Assembly (NCBI GenBank): GCA_963794995.1
Contig: CAWCFV010000002.1
Location: forward strand, 1,302,001-1,366,000
Direction of reading: 5' to 3'
From: CAWCFV01 sp963794995
Lineage (GTDB): Bacteria; Actinomycetota; Actinomycetes; JACCUZ01
Length of the DNA stretch: 64,000 nucleotides
Of the stretch, positions 52,290 to 62,786 are shown in pieces; the stretch's first letter is position 1, and each line of letters starts with the position of its first letter. The notes beneath the pieces were generated by a model that was given only the letters and a program-made list of their open reading frames with translations, made no database searches and was not told where the DNA came from. The position numbers and the translations under genes were made by a program.

Positions 52290-52505
52290 ATGTTCCTCAC
52301 CGACTGCTTCGAGTGCGGCCTGCGCGAGCTGCGCGGCGCGCGCTCCATCGAGACCCTCGTCAGCACCGACCACGGCACCGACCGGCCCAGCGGGGGAATG
52401 GCCCTGGCCTACCGCTGCACGCGCTGCGCGACGCTCAACCTGCTGCACGCCGGCACCTCGCCGGCGACGGCACCGGCGCCCGCCGTCCACCCCGTCGCTG
52501 CCTGA
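52290..52505 (+). CDS. Small CxxC zinc-ribbon-like protein
   Basis: A 71-residue protein with two Cys pairs (DCFECGLREL and YRCTRCATLN) spaced about 40 residues apart, a likely zinc ribbon. The C-terminal tail is Ala/Pro/Thr-rich. The ATG at 52290 begins MFLTDCFECG. A TATGGT -10-like box lies at 52261-52266. No named family was recognised. It is divergent from the LysR gene and may be its target. Confidence 0.55.
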   Translation: MFLTDCFECGLRELRGARSIETLVSTDHGTDRPSGGMALAYRCTRCATLNLLHAGTSPATAPAPAVHPVAA

Positions 52506-52535
52506 CCTCCGTGACCTCCCGCGGTCGCGCGGGCC

Positions 52536-53627
52536 TCAGCCGGCGGCCATGGCTGCGTAGCGGGGCTTGATGACGTCCTCGATGAGCGCGAGCCGCTCGT
52601 CGAAGGGGATGAAGGCCGACTTCATCGCGTTCACCGTGAACCAGCGGAAGTCGTCCAGCCCGTAGCCGAACGCGTCGGCGAGCTGCCTGAACTCGTGGGT
52701 CATCGACGTCCCGCTCATCAGCCGGTTGTCGGTGTTGATGGTCACCCGGAAGTGCAGCCGGCGCAGCAGCCCGATGGGATGCTCCTCGATCGAGGCGGCC
52801 GCCCCGGTCATCACGTTGGACGTGGGTGCCATCTCCAGCGGGATCCGCTTGTCGCGGACGTACGAGGCGAGCAGGCCCAGCGTGGCGTGGCCGGACTCGT
52901 CGACGGTGATGTCGTCGATGATCCGCACCCCGTGCCCCAGCCGGTCGGCACCGCACCACTGGATCGCCTGCCAGATGGACGGCAGCCCGAACGCCTCCCC
53001 CGCGTGGATGGTGAAGTGGGCGTTCTCGCGCTGCAGGTACTCGAAGGCGTCGAGGTGCCTCGTCGGCGGGTTGCCCGCCTCGGCCCCGGCGATGTCGAAG
53101 CCCACGACACCGGCGTCGCGGTAGCGCACGGACAGCTCGGCGATCTCCTGCGAACGCGCCGCGTGCCGCATCGCGGTCAGCAGCGCCCCCACCCGGATCG
53201 GGTTCCCCGCCTCCCGGGCCCGGCGCTCGCCCTCGCGGAAGCCGGCGTTGACGGCCTCGACCACGGCGGCGAGGTCCAGGTCACGCTCGACGTGCAGCTC
53301 GGGGGCGTAGCGGACCTCGGCGTAGACCACCCCGTCGGCCGCGAGGTCCTCGGCACACTCCGCAGCCACCCGGGTGAGGGCCTCGGCGGTCTGCATGACC
53401 CCCACGGTGTGGGCGAACGTCTCGAGGTAGCGCTCCAGGGACCCGGAGTTCGCGGCCGCCACGAACCACTCCGACAGGGCGTCCACGTCGCTGGTCGGGA
53501 GGTCGGCGTAGCCGGTCTCGGCGGCCAGCTCGACCACCGTCCGTGGCCGGACCCCTCCGTCGAGGTGGTCGTGCAGCAGGACCTTGGGCATCCGACGAAG
53601 GTCATCTGTGGTCAAAGAGTTGGTCAC
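52536..53627 (-). CDS. add: Adenosine deaminase
   Basis: A 363-residue zinc hydrolase that converts adenosine and deoxyadenosine to inosine forms. Zinc and catalytic motifs are LLHDHLDGGVRP, FTIHAGEAFG, DRLGHGVRI and TINTDNRLMSGTSM. The product feeds the purine nucleoside phosphorylase encoded at 33548. The GTG start is leaderless, 6 nt after a TAGCGT box. Confidence 0.95.
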   Translation of the reverse strand: MTNSLTTDDLRRMPKVLLHDHLDGGVRPRTVVELAAETGYADLPTSDVDALSEWFVAAANSGSLERYLETFAHTVGVMQTAEALTRVAAECAEDLAADGVVYAEVRYAPELHVERDLDLAAVVEAVNAGFREGERRAREAGNPIRVGALLTAMRHAARSQEIAELSVRYRDAGVVGFDIAGAEAGNPPTRHLDAFEYLQRENAHFTIHAGEAFGLPSIWQAIQWCGADRLGHGVRIIDDITVDESGHATLGLLASYVRDKRIPLEMAPTSNVMTGAAASIEEHPIGLLRRLHFRVTINTDNRLMSGTSMTHEFRQLADAFGYGLDDFRWFTVNAMKSAFIPFDERLALIEDVIKPRYAAMAAG

Positions 53628-53633
53628 AGACCG

Positions 53634-53639
53634 ACGCTA
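53634..53639 (-). promoter_or_regulatory. -10 box TAGCGT, leaderless promoter of the adenosine deaminase gene
   Basis: TAGCGT on the minus strand ends 6 nt before the GTG at 53627. Confidence 0.5.
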
Positions 53640-53690
53640 CCGTCTGCGACACTCTCAACTCGGAGTCCGACCAGCACGAGGAAAGAGGCT

Positions 53691-54119
53691 ATGACGGTGG
53701 GTGCACGTGAGGACGTCCGGATCATCCGTCCGGCCGCCATCCTGGACGAGCGTGCAGCCGCGCAGGTCCTGCAGCAGCTCCGGCGCCTGGATGTGGCCGC
53801 CGGTGGCGTCTGGAACGCCACCTCCTCCCTGTGGCAGCGCTACGACGCCCCCTGGGACGGCGTCGGCGGCACCCGGGGCGAGGCCCAGCTGGTCGGCTCG
53901 ATCGCGGTCATGTACGACAGCCCGCACCGCCACGAGATCACCATCTACAAGGTGACCGTCAGCGAGAACGGGCTGGACCAGGGCTGGACCGTCGAGGCCC
54001 TGTGCGACGACGCGCTCATCTGGGCCGGCCTGACCATCGCCACCTGCCCGCGGGCCGAGCTCGCCTCCCCGCCCGGCTCGGACCCCTTCAAGCGCCCCGA
54101 GGACCAGCGCGACACCTGA
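53691..54119 (+). CDS. Conserved hypothetical protein
   Basis: A 142-residue soluble protein that I do not recognise by name. It has a short helical N-terminus (DERAAAQVLQQLRRLDVAA) and a beta-rich middle (AQLVGSIAVMYDSPHRHEIT, YKVTVSENGLDQGWTV), ending in an acidic, proline-containing tail. No signal peptide is present. The ATG at 53691 has AGAGG 3-4 nt upstream. It is divergent from the adenosine deaminase gene with a gap of 63 nt. Confidence 0.65.
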   Translation: MTVGAREDVRIIRPAAILDERAAAQVLQQLRRLDVAAGGVWNATSSLWQRYDAPWDGVGGTRGEAQLVGSIAVMYDSPHRHEITIYKVTVSENGLDQGWTVEALCDDALIWAGLTIATCPRAELASPPGSDPFKRPEDQRDT

Positions 54120-54128
54120 GCCCGGCGC

Positions 54129-54491
54129 TCAGCCCTCCGGGTCGCGGTGCGCCAGGTCCGGGTCGAAGGCCGGCAGGCAGACCGCGACGTACTCCGCGCC
54201 CTCCTCGCCCACCAGGTAGCGCACCCGCTCGCCGGACCGGGTGAGCACCGCCTGCCCGGCCGGCACCTCCAGCCGGCCGCCGTCGTGCTCGACGACGACC
54301 GAGCCGCGAAGCACGAGCGTCACCTCGTCGAAGTCCGGCGTCTGCGCCGGCTCGGACCAGCCCGGCGGCGCCTTCATGTGGGCCACCGAGACGGCGCTCG
54401 TCCCCGAGGTCACCCGCCCCACGTACTCGTCGATGACCTTGCCTCCCGGTACGGGGATGCGGGTCGGCGCGGGGACCAGCTGCGGCGCCAT
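54129..54491 (-). CDS. Cupin-domain protein
   Basis: A 120-residue protein with a single cupin fold (QTPDFDEVTLVLRGSVVVEH, then VPAGQAVLTRSGERVRY). The metal-ligand positions are only partly kept, so catalytic activity is uncertain. The ATG shares one base with the thymidine phosphorylase stop (TGATG), which makes this the last gene of the nucleoside importer operon. It may bind a nucleoside breakdown product, but there is no direct evidence. Confidence 0.78.
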   Translation of the reverse strand: MAPQLVPAPTRIPVPGGKVIDEYVGRVTSGTSAVSVAHMKAPPGWSEPAQTPDFDEVTLVLRGSVVVEHDGGRLEVPAGQAVLTRSGERVRYLVGEEGAEYVAVCLPAFDPDLAHRDPEG

Positions 54492-55786
54492 CAGCCCACC
54501 CGGTCCAGGACGAGGGGCACCACGTCGGGCCGCGAGCCCTCGGGGGCGATCACGACGGCGTCGGCCAGCGCGGCCTCGGCGTCGGCGAAGCGGGCCGGCT
54601 CGTCCGTGTGCAGGGTGAACAGCGGCTCGCCGCCCCGGACCTCGGCCCCCGGCTTGGCATGCATCTCCACCCCGGCGCCGGCCTGGACGGGGTCCTCCTT
54701 GCGGGCCCGCCCCGCGCCCAGCCGCCAGGCGGCCACGCCGACCGCGTAGGCGTCCAGGCCGACCAGGACGCCGTCGGCCGGCGCGGTGACCACGTGGGTC
54801 TCGCGCGCCGTCGGCAGCGGGGCGTCGGGATCGCCGCCCTGGGCGCGGATCATGCGCGCCCAGACGTCCATGGCGCTGCCGTCGGCCAGCCGGTCGGCGG
54901 GGTCGACGCCGTCCAGGCCGGCGGCCTCGAGCATCTCCCGGGCCAGCGTGAGCGTGAGCTCGACGACGTCCGGCGGTCCCCCGCCGGCCAGCACCTCGAC
55001 CGACTCCCGCACCTCCAGCCCGTTGCCGGCGGTCAGCCCGAGGGGGGTGCTCATGTCGGTGAGCAGGGCGACCGTGCGCACGTCGTGGTCGGTCCCCAGC
55101 GCCACCATGGTCTCGGCGAGCTCGCGGGCCGCGTCGACGTCCTTCATGAAGGCGCCGGAACCCACCTTGACGTCGAGGACGAGCGCTCCGGTCCCCTCGG
55201 CGATCTTCTTGCTCATGATCGAGCTGGCGATCAGCGGGATCGCCTCCACGGTGCCGGTGACGTCCCGCAGGGCGTAGAGCTTCTTGTCCGCCGGGGCGAG
55301 GTCCTCGCTCGCGGCGCAGACGACCGCGCCGACGTCGGCGAGCTGGGCGAGCATCTCCTCCCGCGACAGGTGCGCACGCCAGCCGGGGATCGCCTCGAGC
55401 TTGTCCAGCGTGCCGCCGGTGTGGCCGAGGCCGCGGCCGGACAGCTGGGGCACCGCCGCGCCGCACGCCGCGACCAGCGGGGCAAGGGGCAAGGTGATCT
55501 TGTCACCGACTCCGCCGGTGGAGTGCTTGTCGGTCGTGCGGCGCCCGCCGAGGTCCTCGGCCGGGAAGGACATCCGGATGCCCGAGGCGATCATCGCGTC
55601 GGTCCAGCGGGAGATCTCCCGGCGGTCCATGCCGTTGAGCAGGATCGCCATGGCGAGGGCGGACATCTGCTCGTCGGCGACCTCGCCGCGGGTGTACGCC
55701 GCGATCACCCAGTCGATCTGCTCGTCGGTGAGGCCGTGCCCGTCGCGCTTGGCGCGGATGACGTCGACCGCGGCGATGCCGCTCAC
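54491..55786 (-). CDS. deoA: Thymidine (pyrimidine-nucleoside) phosphorylase
   Basis: A 431-residue enzyme that phosphorolyses thymidine and deoxyuridine to base and deoxyribose-1-phosphate. It shows DKHSTGGVGDKITLPLAP (phosphate site), QLSGRGLGHTGGTLDKLEAI, and KVGSGAFMKDVDAARELAE. The helical lobe at the N-terminus has MSALAMAILLNGMDRREISR. The GTG at 55786 overlaps the cytidine deaminase stop (GTGA). The sugar phosphate feeds the mutase and DeoC. Confidence 0.95.
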   Translation of the reverse strand: MSGIAAVDVIRAKRDGHGLTDEQIDWVIAAYTRGEVADEQMSALAMAILLNGMDRREISRWTDAMIASGIRMSFPAEDLGGRRTTDKHSTGGVGDKITLPLAPLVAACGAAVPQLSGRGLGHTGGTLDKLEAIPGWRAHLSREEMLAQLADVGAVVCAASEDLAPADKKLYALRDVTGTVEAIPLIASSIMSKKIAEGTGALVLDVKVGSGAFMKDVDAARELAETMVALGTDHDVRTVALLTDMSTPLGLTAGNGLEVRESVEVLAGGGPPDVVELTLTLAREMLEAAGLDGVDPADRLADGSAMDVWARMIRAQGGDPDAPLPTARETHVVTAPADGVLVGLDAYAVGVAAWRLGAGRARKEDPVQAGAGVEMHAKPGAEVRGGEPLFTLHTDEPARFADAEAALADAVVIAPEGSRPDVVPLVLDRVG

Positions 55787-56190
55787 GCCCTGGTCTCCAG
55801 GTCCTCGGGCCCGAACGCGTCGGGCAGCACCTCGCGCATCGGGCGGACCCCGCTCACGGTCTCGAGCAGCAGCTCGGGACCGCCGTTCTCCCACAGCAGC
55901 TGGCGGCAACGGCCGCACGGCATCAACGTGCTGCCGTGCCCGTCGACGCACACCACGGCGACCAGCCGGCCACCCCCACCCGCGTGCAGGGCCGAGACCA
56001 GGCCGCACTCGGCGCACAGGGCCACGCCGTAGGCGGCGTTCTCGACGTTGCAGCCCACCACCACCCGGCCGTCGTCGACCAGCCCGGCCACCCCGACCTT
56101 GAACCGCGAGTACGGGGCGTAGGCGCGCTCCATGACGGCGGTCGCCTCGTCGCGCAGCCGGGCCCAGTCGGCGTCGGTGACCTCAGCCAC
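55783..56190 (-). CDS. cdd: Cytidine deaminase
   Basis: A 135-residue tetrameric-type cytidine deaminase that converts (deoxy)cytidine to (deoxy)uridine. Zinc ligands and catalytic Glu are in NVENAAYGVALCAECGL, with the second Cys pair in LMPCGRCRQLL. YAPYSRFKVG marks the substrate site. The GTG start overlaps the upstream permease by 8 nt, and the stop overlaps the next gene, so it belongs to the importer operon. Confidence 0.95.
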   Translation of the reverse strand: MAEVTDADWARLRDEATAVMERAYAPYSRFKVGVAGLVDDGRVVVGCNVENAAYGVALCAECGLVSALHAGGGGRLVAVVCVDGHGSTLMPCGRCRQLLWENGGPELLLETVSGVRPMREVLPDAFGPEDLETRA

Positions 56191-57445
56191 CTTGTCCCCG
56201 TCTGTACGGGAGGCCGTCCGCGGCGGGCATCCTGAGCCGTTGCGACGCCAACGCCAGCACGAGCAACGTGGTGACGTACGGCGTCATCGTGGTGAAGTCC
56301 CCGGGCACCTCGTCGGTCTGCACGTACCAGACCAGCACGGCAGCTCCGACGACGACGCTGAGGACGGCCGGCACCAGCCGGCGCCGCGTCACCAGCCAGA
56401 TCGCGAGGCCGATCAGGACGACGCCGATGAGCAGCAGCAGGCCGTGCACGGACTCGCCCCCGCGGCGCAGCTGCAGCGCGTCGGTGAACCCGAACAGCCC
56501 GGCGCCCGCGACCAGGCCGCCCGGGCGCCAGTTCCCGAAGATCATCGCGGCCAGGCCGATGAACCCGCGGCCACCGGTCTGGCCCTCGCGGTAGCCGTTG
56601 CCGGCGACGATCGCCAGGAAGGCGCCGCCCAGCCCGGCGAACGCCCCGGAGGCGAACATCGCGGCGTACTTCATCAGGTAGACGTTGACGCCGAGCGACT
56701 CGGCAGCGGTCGGGTTCTCGCCGCAGGAGCGCAGCCGCAGGCCGAACGCGGTGCGCCACAGCACCACGTAGGAGGCCACGACCAGGGCCACCGCCAGCAC
56801 CGTCAGCAGCGAGACCCCGGTCAACAGGCCGCGGGCGACCCCGGCGAAGTCGGACACCAGGAACCACTCCTGGCGCTGGAGGTCGAGCAGCGGTTCGGAC
56901 AACCCGGGTATCGACACCTCCCGGATGTTGGCGATGGGCGGCGACTGCGACTCGCCGCCACCGGGCACACCCTCGAAGGCGGTCACGGAGAGGAACTGCG
57001 TCACGCCCAGGCCGAGGATGTTGATGGCCACACCGGACACGATGTGGTCGACGCCGAAGGTCACCGTCGCGAGCGCGTGGAGCAGCCCGCCGACGGCACC
57101 GAACAGGGTGCCGACCAGCACGCCCGTCCACGGCCCCCACTGGTAGCCGGCCCAGCCCGCGCCCCACGTGCCGAGGATGAGCATCCCCTCGAGCCCGATG
57201 TTGACCACACCGGCGCGCTCCGCCCAGAGACCGCCGAGCCCGGCCATCCCGATGGGAACGGCCAGGGCGAGCGCGGCGCCGATCGTGCCGCTCGAGGTGA
57301 GGTCGTTGGCGCCGGTGACGACCCGGACCACGCTGAGGAGCAGGACGAGCATGGCCAGGGCCAGCAGGGCCAGGGTCACGCCTCCGGTCGGGAGGCGGCG
57401 CCTGCCCCGCGCGGTGTCCCCCACCGGGGTCCCGAGGACGGTCAT
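56183..57445 (-). CDS. Nucleoside ABC importer permease (NupQ-like)
   Basis: A 420-residue polytopic membrane protein of the BPD_transp_2 family used in nucleoside/sugar importers. Key segments are GLGGLWAERAGVVNIGLEGM, the coupling region GENPTAAESLGVNV, and GYREGQTGGRGFIGLAAMI. A long hydrophobic C-terminal extension is present. It pairs with the adjacent permease and the ATPase. The ATG overlaps the upstream stop (ATGA). Confidence 0.93.
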   Translation of the reverse strand: MTVLGTPVGDTARGRRRLPTGGVTLALLALAMLVLLLSVVRVVTGANDLTSSGTIGAALALAVPIGMAGLGGLWAERAGVVNIGLEGMLILGTWGAGWAGYQWGPWTGVLVGTLFGAVGGLLHALATVTFGVDHIVSGVAINILGLGVTQFLSVTAFEGVPGGGESQSPPIANIREVSIPGLSEPLLDLQRQEWFLVSDFAGVARGLLTGVSLLTVLAVALVVASYVVLWRTAFGLRLRSCGENPTAAESLGVNVYLMKYAAMFASGAFAGLGGAFLAIVAGNGYREGQTGGRGFIGLAAMIFGNWRPGGLVAGAGLFGFTDALQLRRGGESVHGLLLLIGVVLIGLAIWLVTRRRLVPAVLSVVVGAAVLVWYVQTDEVPGDFTTMTPYVTTLLVLALASQRLRMPAADGLPYRRGQGG

Positions 57446-58550
57446 GCGGTCACCCCCGTCGGCTCGCCGGGTCGCTGCTCGTCCAGCTCACGGCTGACTC
57501 GGCGTTGCTCGGCGACGATCCCGTACCGACGGACCAGCTCGTAGACGACCACCACCGAGAGCACGATGGTGCCCTGCATGATGAGCACGATCTCCTTGGA
57601 GATGTCGTTGATGTCCAGAACGATCGACGACGAGTCGAGGAACGAGAACAGCAGGGCCGACAGGGCCATGCCCACGGCGTTGTTGCGACCCAGCAGCGCG
57701 ATCGCGATACCCGTGAAGCCCAGTCCGGCCGGGAAGTTCAGGCTGTAGTTGCGGGTGTTGCCGCCGAGCAGCTCGGGCATGCCGACCAGCCCGGCCACGG
57801 CGCCGGAGATCAGCATCGCGATGACGACCATGCGCTTGACGTCGACCCCGCTCGCGATCGCGGCGGACTGCGAGCGCCCGGTGGCGCGCAGGTCGAACCC
57901 GAACCTGGTCCGGCCGAGGATCACCACGTAGGCGACCCCGGCGAGGATCGCCACCAGGACGAAGCCGTAGACGTCCTGGGTGCTGCCCGGGATGAGCGGG
58001 ATCCCCGGGAACCTCCCCGACTCCCCGATCGGCTCGGTGCCGACGTTGTTGCTGCCGGCGACGTCGACCGCGGCCTTGCGCAGCAGGTAGGCGATCAGTG
58101 CCGTGGCGATCGCGTTGAGCATGATCGTCGAGATGACCTCGCTGACGCCGCGGGTCGCCTTGAGCACGGCCGCGATGCCGGCCCACATGGCACCCACGAG
58201 CATCGCGGTCAGGATGATGACCAGGATGTGCAACGGCTTCGGCAGGCTCACCCAGCTGCCGACGACCGCGGCGCAGAACGCGGCGAGGCGGTACTGGCCG
58301 TCGACACCGATGTTGAACAGGTTCATACGGAAGCCGACCGCGACTGCCAGCGCCGACAGGTAGTAGATCGTGCCCTGGTTGACGACCTGGGACATGACGC
58401 GGGTCTGCGTCCCGTAGTCCCAGACCTGCTTGGCCGTCTCGAGCACCGGGTCACCGGTCGCGACCAGGACGAGCGCGGTGACCAGCAGCGCGAACGCGAG
58501 CGCTCCCGTGGGGGCGGCGACGGCGAGCCCGATGCGGCGCCAGTCCAGAC

Positions 58551-58554
<4 letters not shown>
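57442..58554 (-). CDS. Nucleoside ABC importer permease (NupP-like)
   Basis: A 370-residue membrane protein of the same family with about nine hydrophobic segments. It shows FRMNLFNIGVDGQYRLAAF, the coupling loop RATGRSQSAAIASGVDV, and LNFPAGLGFTGIAIALLGRN. With its neighbour it forms the heterodimeric channel. The GTG overlaps the ATPase stop (GTGA). Confidence 0.93.
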
Positions 58555-60092
<1,538 letters not shown>

Positions 60093-60278
60093 CGGCGGGA
60101 TGGCACTCGTCGTGGTGATGAGGACACCTTCCTCGGACCGGGCGCCTGCGCGCCGCTCGGCGACCGGGTGGACCGCTCGCCGTAGGGGTGCACGCTAGCG
60201 CGACAGACGCCGACATGACGACCGGGTCCGGGATGACGTCGCCGTCTCCCCGGACCCGGCCCTTGGGTCACTGCACGG

Positions 60279-60311
60279 CCGGGTGGGCGCGCCGCAGCGC
60301 GCCCCACCCGG
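60279..60311 (-). terminator. Hairpin after the BMP lipoprotein gene
   Basis: CCGGGTGGG(C)GCGC pairs with GCGCGCCCCACCCGG around a short loop, with one bulge. It begins 7 nt after the lipoprotein stop. As it lies before the ATPase gene in the same direction, it may limit read-through and keep the binding protein in excess. Confidence 0.6.
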
Positions 60312-60317
60312 CACCGC

Positions 60318-61370
60318 TCACTCGGTCGGGACGGTGATCTCGCCCGAGATGATCTTCGCCTTGTAGTCGTCCAGCTCACCGGTGATGTCGTCGACCTGAC
60401 CGCCGCTGGTGGAGTAGCCCACGCCGTCCTTCTCGAGGTCGTAGCGGACCGTGCCGGCGGTGAAGTTGTCGTCCACGGCGTTCTTGATGAAGTCGTAGAC
60501 GGCGACGTCGACCTTCTTGAGCATCGACGTCATGATGACGTCCTGCACGCTCGGGTCGGCGGTCTGGTACTGGTCGGAGTCGACACCGATGGCGAGAGCG
60601 CCCGCGGCCTTGGCAGCCTCGAACACGCCGCCACCGGAGCCACCGGCAGCCTGGTAGACGATGTCGGCGCCGGCGTCGAACATGCCGGCCGCGGCCGTCT
60701 TGCCCTTGGCCGGGTCACCGAAGCCCGAGAAGTCCGGCGGCTGGGTGAGGTACTTGACCTGCACCTCGATGTCCTTGTTGACCGCCTGCGCACCGGCGGT
60801 GTAGCCCGCCTCGAACTTGGCGATCAGCGGGACCTCGACGCCACCGACGAAGCCGATGTTGCCCGTCTTCGACTTCAGGGCGGCAGCAGCACCGACCAGG
60901 AAGGAACCCTGCTCCTCGGCGAAGACCAGGTTGGCGATGTTGTCGCCCACCGCGGCCTCGTCGTCGATGATGGCGAAGGTCGTGTCGGGGAGCTCCTTGG
61001 CGACCGTCGCGAGCGGACCGGAGTAGGCGAACCCGACGGCGATCACCGGGTTGAAGCCGGCCTGCGCGAGGACGCGCAGTCGCTCCTCCTTGGCGGAGTC
61101 GGGCTCGCCGTTGCTGGCCTCGGCCTCCTTGATCTCGACGCCGAACTCCGCGGCGGCCTTGTCGAGGCCGGCAGCAGCTGCGTCGTTGAAGGACTGGTCG
61201 CCGCGACCGCCGATGTCGTAGGCAAGGCCGACCTTGAGGTCGCTGGCGGGAGCGCTGGAGCTACCCGTCTCCTCCGGGGTGGCAGTGGTGTCGTCATCGC
61301 TACCGCCGCAGGCGGTCAGGACGAGGGCTCCGGCGAGCAAAGCCGAGGCAAGTGTGGTCACCCGTCGCAA
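60318..61370 (-). CDS. BMP family nucleoside-binding lipoprotein
   Basis: A 350-residue substrate-binding protein of the PnrA/BmpA family, anchored outside the membrane. A short signal peptide ends in lipobox LVLTAC and is followed by a Ser/Thr/Asp linker. Family motifs include GLAYDIGGRGDQSFNDAA, GFAYSGPLATVAKELPDT, GFVGGVEVPLIAKFEAGY and IGVDSDQYQT. It captures nucleosides for the importer encoded downstream. The TTG at 61370 was chosen because AAGGAGA lies 5 nt upstream and it supplies basic residues for the signal peptide; a GTG three codons later is possible. Confidence 0.93.
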   Translation of the reverse strand: MRRVTTLASALLAGALVLTACGGSDDDTTATPEETGSSSAPASDLKVGLAYDIGGRGDQSFNDAAAAGLDKAAAEFGVEIKEAEASNGEPDSAKEERLRVLAQAGFNPVIAVGFAYSGPLATVAKELPDTTFAIIDDEAAVGDNIANLVFAEEQGSFLVGAAAALKSKTGNIGFVGGVEVPLIAKFEAGYTAGAQAVNKDIEVQVKYLTQPPDFSGFGDPAKGKTAAAGMFDAGADIVYQAAGGSGGGVFEAAKAAGALAIGVDSDQYQTADPSVQDVIMTSMLKKVDVAVYDFIKNAVDDNFTAGTVRYDLEKDGVGYSTSGGQVDDITGELDDYKAKIISGEITVPTE

Positions 61371-61455
61371 AGGGTGTCTCCTTCCATGAGGCCGAGCAGG
61401 GGCCTCTTGGTGCGGACCCGCGCCCGTACAGGCCGTCGTTCGGCCGGGCGTGCGC

Positions 61456-61461
61456 ACTCTA
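61456..61461 (-). promoter_or_regulatory. -10 box TAGAGT of the nucleoside importer operon
   Basis: TAGAGT on the minus strand lies about 85 nt before the TTG start, giving a long leader unlike most genes here. Control at this leader is possible. Confidence 0.35.
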
Positions 61462-61514
61462 GCGGGCTCCGACAGCCGATCCGGCGAGTCTGCGAGAAGT
61501 CGAGCAACCCGTTA

Positions 61515-62738
61515 TCAGACCGAGAGGAAAGCGGCGAAGGTCGCGGCCACGAGCACCCGCGCACCGACCGAGATGGCCCTTTCGTCCGCATCGAAGCGAC
61601 CCTGGTGCAGGTCCATCCGGTCCTCCACCGGCACCCCGGAGGGGCTGGTCCCGAGCCGGGCGAGCGCCCCCGGGACCCCGCGGAGGTACCAGGCGAAGTC
61701 CTCGCCCCCGAGACTCTGCTCGGTGCCGACCAGCGCCTCCGGGCCCTCGGTCTCGCGGACCGCGGCGGCGAGGAGGTCGACGCTGGTGGCCTCGTTCTCG
61801 ACCGGCGGCACGTTGCGGGTGTAGCCGACCTCCACCTGCACGCCGTAGGGCGCGACGATCTCGCGCACGAGCTGCTCGACGAGCTCCGGCGCCCCCTGCC
61901 AGGCGCTGGCGTCCAGGCAGCGGACGGTCCCCTCGGCCTCGCCCGTCGTCGGGATGGCGTTCGCGGCCCGGCCGGCGGCGATCCGGCCCCAGACCACGCT
62001 CAGGGCCGCGCGCGGGTCGACCCGCCGCGACAGCGCTGCGGGAAGGTCGGTGACCACCTTGCCCAGCGCGTAGACGACGTCTGCCGTGAGGTGCGGTCGC
62101 GCCGTGTGCCCGCCGGGGCCGTGCAGGCGGACCACGAGCTGGTCGGCGGAGCCGGTGATGGCGCCCACCCGGAGCCCGACCGTGCCGATCTCGAGGCGCG
62201 GCGCGCAGTGCAGGGCGAAGACCCGCTCCATCCCCGCGGTCTCGCCGGCCTCGACGACGGACAGCCCGCCGCTGCGGGCGGACTCCTCGGCCGGCTGGAA
62301 GACAAGTCGGACCCGCCCCGGCAGGAGCCCCTCGTCGGCGTACTCGGCCAGGACCAGACCGGCGCCCAGCACCGCCGCGGTGTGCAGGTCGTGTCCGCAG
62401 GCGTGGCAGACGCCGGGGACGGTGGATGCGTACGGCACGTCCTTGAGGTCGGCGATCGGCAGCGCGTCGAGGTCGGCCCGCAGCCCGACGACCCGGTCGC
62501 CGGCGCCGACGTCGCAGACCAGACCGGTGCCCCCGGCCAGGACCCGGGGCTCGAGGCCGGCGGCGCGCAGCCGCTCGCGCAGCAGGCGGGTGGTGCGGAC
62601 CTCGCCCCAGGACAGCTCGGGGTGGGCGTGCAGGTCGCGGCGCAGGGCGACCAGCTCGTCGTGGAGGGCCTTCACCCGGGGCGCGATGTCGGTCGGTGCC
62701 ACCGTGCGGTGGTGCGAGTGGGCCGACGGTGTGGTCAC
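61515..62738 (-). CDS. M20-family amidohydrolase
   Basis: A 407-residue zinc or manganese peptidase-fold hydrolase of the M20D (hippurate hydrolase/IAA-amino-acid hydrolase) type. Metal ligands are visible in VCHACGHDLHTAAVLGAG, PAEESARSGG, LHCAPRLEIG and LGGEDFAWYL. It removes acyl groups from N-acyl amino acids; the substrate is unknown. The GTG start is leaderless (TAAGGT 8 nt upstream). It lies upstream of the importer operon in the same direction but with a separate promoter downstream of it. Confidence 0.92.
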   Translation of the reverse strand: MTTPSAHSHHRTVAPTDIAPRVKALHDELVALRRDLHAHPELSWGEVRTTRLLRERLRAAGLEPRVLAGGTGLVCDVGAGDRVVGLRADLDALPIADLKDVPYASTVPGVCHACGHDLHTAAVLGAGLVLAEYADEGLLPGRVRLVFQPAEESARSGGLSVVEAGETAGMERVFALHCAPRLEIGTVGLRVGAITGSADQLVVRLHGPGGHTARPHLTADVVYALGKVVTDLPAALSRRVDPRAALSVVWGRIAAGRAANAIPTTGEAEGTVRCLDASAWQGAPELVEQLVREIVAPYGVQVEVGYTRNVPPVENEATSVDLLAAAVRETEGPEALVGTEQSLGGEDFAWYLRGVPGALARLGTSPSGVPVEDRMDLHQGRFDADERAISVGARVLVAATFAAFLSV

Positions 62739-62746
62739 ACCGCGCG

Positions 62747-62752
62747 ACCTTA
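62747..62752 (-). promoter_or_regulatory. -10 box TAAGGT, leaderless promoter of the amidohydrolase gene
   Basis: TAAGGT on the minus strand ends 8 nt before the GTG at 62738. Confidence 0.45.
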
Positions 62753-62786
62753 CCCGCGGGCGCGGGCGCGCCCGGCCGGCCTCCGG

